Source: an uncultured Paracoccaceae bacterium
GTDB taxonomy: Bacteria; Pseudomonadota; Alphaproteobacteria; Rhodobacterales; Rhodobacteraceae
NCBI GenBank assembly: GCA_947494675.1
Contig: CANLVP010000001.1
Location: 1,054,001 to 1,118,000, forward strand
DNA length: 64,000 nt
Direction: 5' to 3'
Under the pieces are notes generated by a model, which saw only the letters and a list, made by a program, of their open reading frames with translations, had not been told where the DNA came from and searched no databases. Each line of letters opens with the position of its first letter. The first letter of the stretch is position 1. Of this stretch, positions 55,913 through 64,000 are shown piece after piece. Made by a program: the position numbers and the translations under genes.

Positions 55913-57271
55913 TTAACGGTCCGGGAGAAGCGATAGCGCAAGTGATGGTGTCAGCGCCACAATGATCCAAACGCTCAGCAAAGCGACCAGATAAAGCGAG
56001 CTAAAGGGCAACAGTCTAAAGTAGGGCACCCCTGTCACACCCGACGCCACATAAAGGTTCAAACCGTAGGGTGGCGTGATGAACCCGATGGACGCACCAA
56101 CAAGGAAGATCACCGAAAAGTGGATCGGATCAATGCCGACGCTTGCCGCAATCGGCGCAAGGATCGGCGCCAGAATGATCGTCACGGGAAGTGATTCAAG
56201 GATCATACCGGTCACAAACACAATCGCCATGGACGTGAACAGCACCGCGTAATAGCCGCCCATACCGGTCACAAAGTCGCCGATAAAGTCCTTGGCACCA
56301 AGCGACGACATCACCTGCTGCATTGCAACAGACACCGCGATCAATGGCACCAGAATACCTGTGATCTGCGCAGACCGGGACACAACGCTTGGCAGCTGCG
56401 GGATCGTGAAACCCTCAACCACGAACATCGACAGCACGCCTTTGTCCTCGACCGGCAAGTCGGTGGAGCTGCCCATGATCTTGTTAAGCGGGTAGCAAAT
56501 GATGCCCACCAGCATACAGAAACCAACGGTCACGCCAGCCGCCTCAGTGGGTGAAAATTTGCCGGTGTAAATCCCCCACAGCACCAGCCCGATAGCGAAA
56601 AAGCCAAGCCAAGCGCCAATTGCGGTCTTGAACATCCGCGACAGCGACAGACGGATCAGGATGCCCCAGCCGTTAATCGTGCAAACGATAAAGGCCATGA
56701 TCATCATGCCCAGCACCATCAACGAGCCGGGCAAAATACCCGCAACAAAGAGGTCAGAGATCGGCAGGTTCAGCAAAAAGCCGTAGACGATAAAGATGAT
56801 CGACGGCGGGATAATGATCCCGACGGTGCCGCCCGCCGCTGCCGTCGATGCAGAGAAGCGTTCATCATAGCCGCCTTTGACCATTTCAGGGTGCAGCATC
56901 GACCCAATGGTCGCCGTCGTGGCAGAGTTGGAGCCTGAGATCGCCGCAAACAGACCACAGGCCGCAATCGATGCCATCGCCAGACCGCCGCGCAGCCAGC
57001 CGAGACAGGAATAGGCAAAGTCAGAAAGTCTTCGCGCGATGCCCGATTGGTTGATCAGATCGCCCGTCAGAATGAACAAAGGCATCGCAAGCAGCGCAAA
57101 ACCCTTTGAGAAGACGTTGATCAGCTCGTTGCCCGTATTGGCCAACGGCAGATCAATCACAAAGCTACAGCCGATCACCCAGTAAAAGATGACCAACAAA
57201 ACCGGGGTGCCAAGCATGAACAAGAACGTCACGCCCAATGAAATCAGTGTAATGAGTGTCCCGTCAGACAT
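55913..57271 (-). CDS. dctM: TRAP transporter large permease (DctM)
   Basis: 452-residue DctM subunit with about twelve transmembrane helices, the permease of the tripartite ATP-independent periplasmic transporter driven by a sodium gradient. Typical segments are FALLAMPLFILTGDLINQSG, GLFAAISGSNSATTATIGSM and GIIIPPSIIFIVYG. The ATG overlaps the dctQ stop (TAATG). Longer than minimal DctM, with a loop near 270-300. Confidence 0.94.
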   Translation of the reverse strand: MSDGTLITLISLGVTFLFMLGTPVLLVIFYWVIGCSFVIDLPLANTGNELINVFSKGFALLAMPLFILTGDLINQSGIARRLSDFAYSCLGWLRGGLAMASIAACGLFAAISGSNSATTATIGSMLHPEMVKGGYDERFSASTAAAGGTVGIIIPPSIIFIVYGFLLNLPISDLFVAGILPGSLMVLGMMIMAFIVCTINGWGILIRLSLSRMFKTAIGAWLGFFAIGLVLWGIYTGKFSPTEAAGVTVGFCMLVGIICYPLNKIMGSSTDLPVEDKGVLSMFVVEGFTIPQLPSVVSRSAQITGILVPLIAVSVAMQQVMSSLGAKDFIGDFVTGMGGYYAVLFTSMAIVFVTGMILESLPVTIILAPILAPIAASVGIDPIHFSVIFLVGASIGFITPPYGLNLYVASGVTGVPYFRLLPFSSLYLVALLSVWIIVALTPSLALSLLPDR

Positions 57272-57939
57272 TAGACATCTCCCCCGATAACGGCTTGTTT
57301 GATAATGGGCGTCCCGGCTCGGTAATTTCCCCAGTCTTCAAGCCAATTGCCGATGACGCGACCGGACATAAGGCTGAACGCGATGGGCACGGTGATGTAG
57401 AACCACCACTTCATCACATCGTCGACACCATCCACCAGTTGGAAGTTGTCCGCCGACAATGCGGTAAACCGCAGCGAGGTCGTGATCGCGATCCAGCAAA
57501 AGATGAACCACAGGATCGCATCCAATGTCAGCGCAGCCATCTGCCCGCCAGGGCGCATCTTGGACCGGAATTCGCTAAAGCTCAGGTGCGTGCGCAGCTT
57601 GACGTTATAGGAACAGGCGAACCACGCCATGACCATGAAAAGGAACGGGGGCACGGTCGTTGAACCGGACCACTGGTGCGAAAAGACAAAGCGGTCAATC
57701 ACGCCCCAGCAAATAATACCGGCGATCACCAGATAGGCGGCAACCGAAATGCCGCGCTCAAGATGTCGCTCAAGAAAAGGGATGAACCTGTACATCAGAT
57801 GCGCAATGTATCCGACAACAAATGTCGCCACGAAACAGAACAGCCACATGCCGTCCGTGTCAAAAGCGCTGCGCATATCCCAGGTGCTGCCCGAGAATAT
57901 CGCAGGAACAACAGCCAACGCTTCCGCGAAAATCGACAT
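57271..57939 (-). CDS. dctQ: TRAP transporter small permease (DctQ)
   Basis: 222-residue DctQ subunit with four main helices (FCFVATFVVGYIAHLMYRF, AYLVIAGIICWGVID, LFMVMAWFACSYNVKLRTH, ITVPIAFSLMSGR). The WFACSYNVKLRTHLSF segment is the conserved DctQ core. Coupled to dctM by a one-base stop/start overlap. Separated from dctP by 114 bases that hold a stem-loop, so dctP mRNA may be more abundant than dctQM. Confidence 0.9.
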   Translation of the reverse strand: MSIFAEALAVVPAIFSGSTWDMRSAFDTDGMWLFCFVATFVVGYIAHLMYRFIPFLERHLERGISVAAYLVIAGIICWGVIDRFVFSHQWSGSTTVPPFLFMVMAWFACSYNVKLRTHLSFSEFRSKMRPGGQMAALTLDAILWFIFCWIAITTSLRFTALSADNFQLVDGVDDVMKWWFYITVPIAFSLMSGRVIGNWLEDWGNYRAGTPIIKQAVIGGDV

Positions 57940-57993
57940 CTAGGTCCCCCCATAGTGCGTCAAACGCCGCGCTGACCGCGCGGTCTTTCTTTG

Positions 57994-58032
57994 AAAAGGG
58001 CCGGCCCGAACTCCTCTTCGGACCGGCCCCTT
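57994..58032 (-). terminator. Intra-operon stem-loop between dctP and dctQ
   Basis: On the minus strand a 16-bp GC-rich stem with two imperfect pairs (AAGGGGCCGGTCCGAA / TTCGGGCCGGCCCTTT) around a loop, followed by four T. It begins about 22 bases after the dctP stop. Partial termination here would give more solute-binding protein than permease, a common TRAP arrangement. Confidence 0.7.
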
Positions 58033-58053
58033 AGTTCTTAGCGTAGCGCGCGT

Positions 58054-59286
58054 TTAGGCTTTCCACCAGCGGCGCGGCTCAACGTTCTCTGGCAATGTGT
58101 CAGCGTCGATTTTGCGCACTTCGTCATAGATTTCCTGATAGGTATCCAGACCGCCAGACCAGCCGTTCAGCCGCTCGCGCCATTCTTCCCACAACTGTGG
58201 CTGATACTCGGGCGAGCACATCTCTTCGGCCTTCTTGATCTCTTCCGCAGACAAGAACGCGTTGCGCACGTTGTTCTGAGCAAAGATCGTGTCAGGCAGC
58301 TGTGGATCGGATTGACCAACCGTTTTGACCAGTGCCGCCTCGTTCGCGGCCTGAACATGGACCTGCGCCAGATAGGACGATTCCATCACAGCATCCTGCA
58401 ATTCACCCTCAAGGCTGTCGAACACCGATGCGGACATCGCGGTGTGCTCTGTGCCGCAGAAGAAGTTCAGGTGAACCGACTGGGATACAACAGGCGACAT
58501 GTTGGCGTATGCCACGGCAGATGCCCATGTCTCGGCCCCGTCAATCAGGCCCTGCTTCAGGCCATCAAGTGTTTCTTCCCAGGCCACAGGAACCGGGTTC
58601 AGGTTCAGCGCATTCATGGCGATACGGCCAAGCTGCGTGCCTGTTACGCGATTCTTTGTGCCTGCAAGCTGATCGATGCTTGTGACGGTCTCTTTGTCTT
58701 CCCAAGCCAGACCCAACTGGATGCCGCGAAGTTCAGCGTGCGAGAACAGGAACTTCAGACCGTGGCGCTTTTCATAAGGCTCACGCAAAAGCGCCTGCGA
58801 CGCTGGCGAATAGAGGAAGTGATACTGATCCGCGCGGTTACGGAACATATAGGCATAGTCCAGCACGTTCAGATATGGCGCACCACCGGCAGAGTTCTGC
58901 GTCGATGCCGCATAGATATCCACGATGCCCTGCTGTGTTTTCTCAACGCAGGATGTCTGGCCACAAATCTGGTTGTCACCAATAAACTCAACACGGATTT
59001 CACCGTCTGTGCGGCTTTCCAGATCACGCGCAAATTCAAGACAGCCTGCACGCTCGATCAGCAGGTTGCGGGCGTTAAAGCCAGCCGCGCCAAACTTCAG
59101 CGTGTATTTCGCTTCTTTGGCGAAACGCTTCTCATAGGTCGATTCCGCAGCGCTGGCCAAATTCGCGAGGCTCATCGCGCCGCCAAAGCTCCCAGCGGCA
59201 AGCAAAGTGGAGCTCATGCCATACTGACCAGCCAACTTAAACAAATCACGGCGCGAAATACCGTTTAGTTTATTCATCAACTTCAT
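58054..59286 (-). CDS. dctP: TRAP transporter solute-binding protein (DctP), Tat-exported
   Basis: 410-residue periplasmic binding protein. The N-terminus has a twin-arginine motif (SRRDLFKLAGQ) with a hydrophobic stretch and cleavage probably at LASAA. The body shows DctP features: FIGDNQICGQTSCVEKTQQGIVDIYA, GTKNRVTGTQLGRIAMNALNL (the Arg for the substrate carboxylate is in NRVTG) and EETLDGLKQGLIDGAETW. Cysteines at QICGQTSC may form a disulfide. The substrate is probably a small organic acid or sugar acid, but it is not known. Divergent from the GMC gene. Confidence 0.92.
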   Translation of the reverse strand: MKLMNKLNGISRRDLFKLAGQYGMSSTLLAAGSFGGAMSLANLASAAESTYEKRFAKEAKYTLKFGAAGFNARNLLIERAGCLEFARDLESRTDGEIRVEFIGDNQICGQTSCVEKTQQGIVDIYAASTQNSAGGAPYLNVLDYAYMFRNRADQYHFLYSPASQALLREPYEKRHGLKFLFSHAELRGIQLGLAWEDKETVTSIDQLAGTKNRVTGTQLGRIAMNALNLNPVPVAWEETLDGLKQGLIDGAETWASAVAYANMSPVVSQSVHLNFFCGTEHTAMSASVFDSLEGELQDAVMESSYLAQVHVQAANEAALVKTVGQSDPQLPDTIFAQNNVRNAFLSAEEIKKAEEMCSPEYQPQLWEEWRERLNGWSGGLDTYQEIYDEVRKIDADTLPENVEPRRWWKA

Positions 59287-59310
59287 AGTGTCCTCCCAGA
59301 CTGTCTATTA

Positions 59311-59329
59311 TTGAGACTCTTATTCTCAA
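59311..59329. promoter_or_regulatory. Candidate IclR operator between dctP and the GMC gene
   Basis: TTGAGA-CTCTTAT-TCTCAA is a perfect 6-bp inverted repeat with a 7-base centre, 25 bases upstream of dctP and 66 bases before the GMC start. It is the only good dyad in the divergent region next to an iclR-type gene. Confidence 0.5.
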
Positions 59330-59394
59330 AAAAAGACTAGTATGGTTCCGCTAATCTGCATAGACTTTTTTTCAGAAATGAAAGGATCGCCGCC

Positions 59395-60993
59395 GTGCAA
59401 GCTGATTTTGTCGTCATAGGTGCTGGCTCAGCGGGCTGCGTCGTTGCGAATCGGCTGAGCGAGAACCCCAACCATAGTGTGATTCTGCTCGAAGCAGGCG
59501 GGAAAGACTGGAATCCGTGGATTCACATTCCCGTCGGCTATTTCAAGACGATCCATAACCCATCCGTCGACTGGTGCTACAAAACCGAACCCGATCCCGG
59601 CCTGAACGGACGATCCATCGAATGGCCCCGTGGCAAGGTCCTCGGCGGGTCTTCATCGCTGAACGGTTTGCTTTATGTCCGCGGCCAGCCGCAGGACTAT
59701 GATCGTTGGCGTCAGATGGGAAACGCTGGCTGGGGCTGGGACGATGTTCTGCCGCTCTTCAAGCGCGCCGAAAAGAACGAGCGCGGCGCAGATGACTATC
59801 ACGGCGACCAAGGTCCGCTTTCTGTCAGCAATATGCGCATACAGCGCCCAATCACCGACGCCTGGGTCGCCGCCGCGCAGGCTGAAGGCTACCCGTTCAA
59901 CCCCGACTATAACGGTGCCACCCAAGAAGGCGTTGGGTTCTTCCAGCTGACCGCCCGCAACGGGCGTCGCTGCAGCACTGCCGTCGCCTATCTGAACCCC
60001 ATCAAGGATCGCAAGAACCTGACGATTGTGACCCACGCGCTGGCGCAAAAGGTCGAACTCGACGGCAGCCGGGCTACTGGCGTCACCTATCAGGACCGCT
60101 CCGGCAAGACCCACACGATTAAAGCCGGGAAAGAGGTGATCTTGTGCGGTGGGGCGATCAATTCGCCGCAACTCCTGATGCTCTCAGGCATTGGTGAAGC
60201 GGCGCAACTGTCCGAACATGGCATCACCGTGCAAAAGGATCTGCCCGGCGTCGGCAAAAACATGCAGGACCACCTGCAAGCCCGCCTTGTCTACAAATGC
60301 AATGAACCGACCCTCAATGACGAGGTCAGCAGCCTGTATGGGCAAGCCAAGATCGCGCTGAAATACGCTATGTTCCGCGCGGGTCCCATGACGATGGCGG
60401 CCAGCCTGGCCACCGGTTTCCTGAAGACCCGGCCAGAGATGGAAACGCCTGATATCCAGTTCCATGTGCAGCCGCTCTCAGCTGAAAACCCCGGTAAAGG
60501 TGCGGACCCGTTTTCTGCCTTTACGATGTCGGTCTGTCAGCTTCGCCCCGAAAGCCGAGGCGAAATCCGGCTCGCCGGTCCGAAACCCACGACCTACCCC
60601 AAGATCATCCCCAATTACCTGTCCACAGAGACCGATTGCCGAACCATCGTCGCAGGCGTCAACATCGCCCGCCGGATCGCCAAGCGTGCACCGCTGAACA
60701 CCAAGATCAGCCAGGAATACCGCCCGCACGAAACGCTGGATATCGACGACTATGACGCCACGCTGGACTGGGCCCGCGACAACACCGCGTCGATTTACCA
60801 CCCAACCGGCACCTGCAAGATGGGGATTGGTTCGGACGCCGTTGTCGATGAACGCCTGCGCGTGCACGGCATCAGCGGCCTGCGCGTCGCCGATTGTTCA
60901 ATCATGCCGGAAATCGTGTCTGGCAACACCAACGCACCCGCCATCATGATCGGCGAAAAGGTCAGCGACCTTATCCGCGAAGATCACGCCTGA
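59395..60993 (+). CDS. GMC-family FAD-dependent alcohol dehydrogenase/oxidase
   Basis: 532-residue GMC oxidoreductase close to choline/alcohol dehydrogenases. The N-terminal FAD-binding motif is FVVIGAGSAGCVVANRL, the GMC signature follows (GKVLGGSSSLNGLLYVRG), then GAINSPQLLMLSGIG and the C-terminal active-site region YHPTGTCKMG (His) and SGNTNAPAIMIGEK (Asn). The start is GTG 59395 with AAAGGA eight bases upstream. Divergent from the TRAP operon, so it probably oxidises the imported alcohol or polyol to an aldehyde. Confidence 0.93.
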   Translation: MQADFVVIGAGSAGCVVANRLSENPNHSVILLEAGGKDWNPWIHIPVGYFKTIHNPSVDWCYKTEPDPGLNGRSIEWPRGKVLGGSSSLNGLLYVRGQPQDYDRWRQMGNAGWGWDDVLPLFKRAEKNERGADDYHGDQGPLSVSNMRIQRPITDAWVAAAQAEGYPFNPDYNGATQEGVGFFQLTARNGRRCSTAVAYLNPIKDRKNLTIVTHALAQKVELDGSRATGVTYQDRSGKTHTIKAGKEVILCGGAINSPQLLMLSGIGEAAQLSEHGITVQKDLPGVGKNMQDHLQARLVYKCNEPTLNDEVSSLYGQAKIALKYAMFRAGPMTMAASLATGFLKTRPEMETPDIQFHVQPLSAENPGKGADPFSAFTMSVCQLRPESRGEIRLAGPKPTTYPKIIPNYLSTETDCRTIVAGVNIARRIAKRAPLNTKISQEYRPHETLDIDDYDATLDWARDNTASIYHPTGTCKMGIGSDAVVDERLRVHGISGLRVADCSIMPEIVSGNTNAPAIMIGEKVSDLIREDHA

Positions 60994-60994
60994 T

Positions 60995-62359
60995 TTAGCG
61001 GAACAGCGTAAAGTCGCGGTTGATGCTCAGCGCGAGGCTTGAATCCGTGTCCTCAACGCCACCGTCCTTCGACACGGTATGGCGCGCCGTCGCAGAGACG
61101 TTCCAATCGCGCGTCAACTGGTGGCGATAAGTGACAGACGCCGATGCGCTGCTGCCGTCGTCATCCGCAGACCCGTTGTAATCGAGGCTGGCCAGTGATG
61201 CTGCAACCGACAGGCTGCTGGTCGACGTGAGGTCAGTGGAATAGCTGGCCTGCAAACGGCGAGCGATCGCGCGATCGCCCTCGTCCGTGACAAACCCATC
61301 CTGCGATGCACGCAATGAAATCGTGCCGTTGCGCAGCTCTTGGGCAAAGTTGATCCGGCCAAGGAACGACAGATCGTCATCCTGTTTGATCGCGCCAACA
61401 GTATAACTCAGCGTTTGGGTCTTGGTCAGGTCCGTGGACCGGGTGTAGGTCAGACGATCATCAGACCCGCCGATATCCACCGTGCGGTTATAGGCAAACC
61501 GGCTTTCGCCGTTGCGCTGCTGGATTGTCACCCCAACGTCAAAACCAAGCCCGTCATCAGTGGAACTGGCGCGACCACCGGCACCATCATCCACGGTCGT
61601 TTCAATCTCGGTAAAGCTGACGGTCGCGCTCGCCGTCGTCACGCGATTGACGTTTGCTGCCACACCCAGCGACGCATCCCTGCGGACTTGCTCGGTGTTC
61701 AGCAGGTTCGCACGGTCGTCTGTGCTATACCCCAGTGAGGCATTGACGGTGAAAACCCGGGTTACATCAAACCGCAACGCCAGATCAGCTGTCCAAATAT
61801 CGTTGTCAAACAGCGACGTGTCGCCTGCGTTGTCGTAAGACAGGTCCGTGAAACCTACATCGACACGTGCCCCAAACGGTGCCTCCGCACCATATTCCGC
61901 CGTGATCGAACCCGAATGCCGCACCCGTGTGCCTGTGGTCTGAACAAAGCTATCTTCGTCCAGCGCCGCGTTTTCATCGATCAGCACGTCGGTGCCATCA
62001 ATGTCGTCCTGGGCAAATGAATACCGGGCCGAAAAGTCCAACTGCCCGTTCTGCTGCGCATAGGACAACCGGACCCGTGGATTGATGATCCCAAATTCGC
62101 TGTCCGCCTCAGAGACTTCAAGGATCCGGGCATCCACCGCAAAGTTGAATTGCTGCGTCCGTGTTGCGCGGTTGATATCCAGATCGACGGCAGAGAACAG
62201 ATAGTTCGTATCACCCACCTCGGCGCCCGCGCTAACGCGCAGGCGTGATGGGTTGTCATCAGCGACCTGCGCCAAAGCGCTGATCCCGACACTACATAAC
62301 AAGACAGATAATACTCCGCGTTTTCGAAGGAGATCGAAACGGGTCAACCGAAATGTCAT
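60995..62359 (-). CDS. Outer-membrane beta-barrel protein of an exopolysaccharide system
   Basis: 454-residue protein with a signal peptide (ISALAQ end near residue 31) and about eighteen alternating amphipathic strands; it ends in the aromatic residue Phe and Arg (RDFTLFR), as many barrels do. Repeated strand patterns such as FSARYSFAQDD and SRFAYNRTVD are typical of the exosortase-associated outer-membrane barrels. It follows the small Wza-like gene by 19 bases. No known ligand. Confidence 0.8.
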   Translation of the reverse strand: MTFRLTRFDLLRKRGVLSVLLCSVGISALAQVADDNPSRLRVSAGAEVGDTNYLFSAVDLDINRATRTQQFNFAVDARILEVSEADSEFGIINPRVRLSYAQQNGQLDFSARYSFAQDDIDGTDVLIDENAALDEDSFVQTTGTRVRHSGSITAEYGAEAPFGARVDVGFTDLSYDNAGDTSLFDNDIWTADLALRFDVTRVFTVNASLGYSTDDRANLLNTEQVRRDASLGVAANVNRVTTASATVSFTEIETTVDDGAGGRASSTDDGLGFDVGVTIQQRNGESRFAYNRTVDIGGSDDRLTYTRSTDLTKTQTLSYTVGAIKQDDDLSFLGRINFAQELRNGTISLRASQDGFVTDEGDRAIARRLQASYSTDLTSTSSLSVAASLASLDYNGSADDDGSSASASVTYRHQLTRDWNVSATARHTVSKDGGVEDTDSSLALSINRDFTLFR

Positions 62360-62378
62360 GCGCTAGCTTCCAGTGTGA

Positions 62379-62981
62379 TTATTCGAAAAGGCGACGCTCT
62401 GGCGCGACCAAGACATCACCATCCTGCAACACGATATCGCGTACCATTTCGGACCCATCAGCAATTGCCTGATAGTTGATGATAATCGTGCTCACAGCAC
62501 CGGTTTGGGTATTGGTACGACGCAACTGGATACGCTTCTGTGCGGCAAAGCTGGTAAAGCCACCACCGGCAGACATCGCCTGCAACATGGTCACACCTTG
62601 ATCCAATTCTTTAGGACCGGGTGCCGCCCATTCTCCCAAAAAGAAGATGTCGACGGTTGGGTCGGCTGCTGGTGCGCTTGGCGTGCGGGCACGCAGCTGC
62701 TGAACCGAGACGAAAACATTTGGCGTCTGCGCGAACTGGGCCGAAATACCCGACGCGATCAGCGAACCGATCTGGTTTGGCGTCTTGCCGCTGACGTTCA
62801 CCGAACCCGCAAAGGGGAACGTGATGCTGCCATTCGGAAGCACAAGAACGCTCCGGTTCAAGCCCGGATCTTCCAGTACCTCGACCGACAACGTGTCGCC
62901 CGCGCCTACGCGATACCCGTCTTGCGCCGCTGCGACATTCGCAAATACCAGCGCAAACAAGAGAACAAGAATCTTTTTCAT
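62379..62981 (-). CDS. Small polysaccharide export protein (Wza-like, non-lipidated)
   Basis: 200-residue periplasmic/outer-membrane export protein. The signal peptide is MKKILVLLFALVFANVAAA|QDG and has no lipobox, unlike the Wza-like protein at 46079. A Poly_export domain (DGYRVGAGDTLSVEVLEDP, VLPNGSITFPFAG) is followed by one SLBB-like domain (IFFLGEWAAPG). Compared with full Wza it lacks the C-terminal helix, as in exosortase-associated EPS systems. Coupled with the barrel gene. Confidence 0.9.
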   Translation of the reverse strand: MKKILVLLFALVFANVAAAQDGYRVGAGDTLSVEVLEDPGLNRSVLVLPNGSITFPFAGSVNVSGKTPNQIGSLIASGISAQFAQTPNVFVSVQQLRARTPSAPAADPTVDIFFLGEWAAPGPKELDQGVTMLQAMSAGGGFTSFAAQKRIQLRRTNTQTGAVSTIIINYQAIADGSEMVRDIVLQDGDVLVAPERRLFE

Positions 62982-63143
62982 CAGGTGACCTTTTGTCAGT
63001 TAACGCACCCACCAAGGAGCGTTATTCACGCGTTAACCTTTGGGGGGAACCATTTTCTGGTGCAATCCCCTAAATTTCGCTGTTTTGTTTCCTAACCGTC
63101 ACAGAAACACATTGAAATAAGGCGCCTTTGTGGCCGTCACCCC

Positions 63144-64000
63144 CTATTCGGCGGGGGTGACACCTTCTGCGATCAGTTTTTCGGCTTCAACCTTCGCCAG
63201 ATTGATTTCCGGGAACTGGGCCGTGTTCTCGCTCACAGTTGATGCCGCGTTAAAGAGCTTGAGCGCCTCAGGTTTGCGATCAAGGTCCCGATAGACGACC
63301 GCCAGATGATATAGAACCGACGGTTCCTCTGGCAGACCTTCTGCGGCAGTCTCAAGATGGGTCAACGCCTCGTTCAGGTCGCCCCGACGGTATGCAATCC
63401 ACCCATAAGTGTCCTGAAACGCTGGCACTTCTGATCCACGCAAACGGCGGGCCACGGCATAGGCACGCTCAAGGCTTTCAGCATCATCGCGGCTGTTGGC
63501 CAGCAATGTCGCAAGGTTGTTTGCAATCAACAGCGACCCGGACGCACGTTCATAGACCCGCTCATAGATCTCAATCGCGCCTTCGGTGTCACCCTCTTCC
63601 GTCAGAATGCTGGCCTGCGCCCAGGCCAAAGCCACGGAATTCGGCATGGCTGCTGTCGCGCGTTCCATCAGTCGCTGGCGTTCTTCTTCGTCGCCTTGGG
63701 CAGAGGCGATGCGGATCAACGTAGTCCATGCCGCTTCGATCTGGTCGTTCTCGGCCACAAGGTCTTCCATCATCGTGCGGCCTTCTTCGACGCTACCAAC
63801 GCCAACAAGCGTTGACGCCACGATCATCCGCAGCCCCATGTTCTCTGGATCGGCGGCAAGGCTTTCCTGCGCAAATTCAAGCGCCTCCTCCGTCTCACCA
63901 TTGGCAAGCCGGGCACGGATCAGCGCGGCAACCGACTGGATCGACCCGTCCGTGGATGCGAGCCCCTCAAGAATGCCAATCGCATCTTCGACCTGTGCCT
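63144..64000 (-). CDS. TPR-repeat protein, 5' end beyond window
   Basis: At least 285 residues, open to the right edge. At least five tetratricopeptide-like repeats can be followed (EGLASTDGSIQSVAALIRARLANGE-type helices, with TEEALEFAQESLAADPEN, SGSLLIANNLATLLANS, FQDTYGWIAYRRGDL and EPSVLYHLAVVYRDLDRKPEALKLF). Probably the PrsT-type TPR lipoprotein that accompanies exosortase-EPS export loci; its N-terminus and any signal are not visible. Located 163 bases upstream of the small Wza-like gene on the same strand. Confidence 0.85.
   Translation of the reverse strand, partial: AQVEDAIGILEGLASTDGSIQSVAALIRARLANGETEEALEFAQESLAADPENMGLRMIVASTLVGVGSVEEGRTMMEDLVAENDQIEAAWTTLIRIASAQGDEEERQRLMERATAAMPNSVALAWAQASILTEEGDTEGAIEIYERVYERASGSLLIANNLATLLANSRDDAESLERAYAVARRLRGSEVPAFQDTYGWIAYRRGDLNEALTHLETAAEGLPEEPSVLYHLAVVYRDLDRKPEALKLFNAASTVSENTAQFPEINLAKVEAEKLIAEGVTPAE

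Noticed and set aside
58312-59268. 318-codon plus-strand frame over dctP
   Set aside because: Antisense to a clear DctP with Tat signal; no domain seen.
15903-63000. VPLPA/PEP-CTERM substrate of XrtD
   Set aside because: C-termini of all secreted proteins in the window were inspected by eye; none has the short motif, transmembrane helix and arginine cluster required.

Overview
The window looks like chromosome (or a large photosynthesis-type replicon) of an aerobic anoxygenic phototrophic member of the Roseobacter group (Rhodobacteraceae, Alphaproteobacteria; a Loktanella/Yoonia/Octadecabacter-like genus is my guess only). Evidence: light-independent protochlorophyllide reductase genes and the PpsR/PpaA regulator pair with TGT-N12-ACA PpsR boxes, TRAP transporters, a VPLPA-type exosortase (XrtD) fused to EpsI, and a moderately high GC content. 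No rRNA, tRNA, CRISPR, insertion sequence, integrase or replication gene was seen.

Layout. (1) 1-4860: one edge of the photosynthesis gene cluster: bchF-bchN-bchB on the minus strand, divergent from ppaA-ppsR, with two perfect PpsR boxes between them. (2) 4873-9905: a PCu(A)C copper chaperone, a CheB-CheR-PAS-HWE sensor kinase split in two by a +1 frameshift, its single-domain response regulator, and a small periplasmic protein. (3) 10112-53989: a very large exo/capsular polysaccharide region. It holds a Wzc-type tyrosine autokinase, Wzx-like flippases (two), a Wzy-like polymerase, about seven glycosyltransferases, precursor genes (manC, ugd, UDP-glucuronate 4-epimerase), modification genes (three sulfotransferases, an LTA-synthase-like phosphoglycerol transferase, an asparagine-synthase-like amidotransferase, a hexapeptide acyltransferase), the export set yjbH-yjbF-wza, and exosortase XrtD. 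The predicted polymer contains mannose and uronic acids and is probably sulfated; that is inference from gene content. (4) 54020-60993: a catabolic module (TRAP transporter dctPQM, IclR regulator, aldo/keto reductase, divergent GMC oxidoreductase) lodged between polysaccharide genes. (5) 60995-64000: a second export set (beta-barrel, small Wza-like protein, TPR protein cut by the window edge). No priming polyprenyl-phosphate sugar transferase was found, so the pathway must continue elsewhere.

The most interesting segment is 31963-36634. A small gene here matches the spike base protein family typified by Rhodobacter capsulatus rcc01079 (the gene transfer agent head spike), translationally coupled to two large beta-rich proteins (Ig/DUF2341/propeller/LamG-like and PKD/beta-helix). 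These particle-spike-like genes sit inside the capsule locus, directly divergent from the putative Wzy polymerase. In R. capsulatus the head spikes bind capsule, so this arrangement could physically link a particle's receptor-binding protein to the receptor polysaccharide's own biosynthesis genes.
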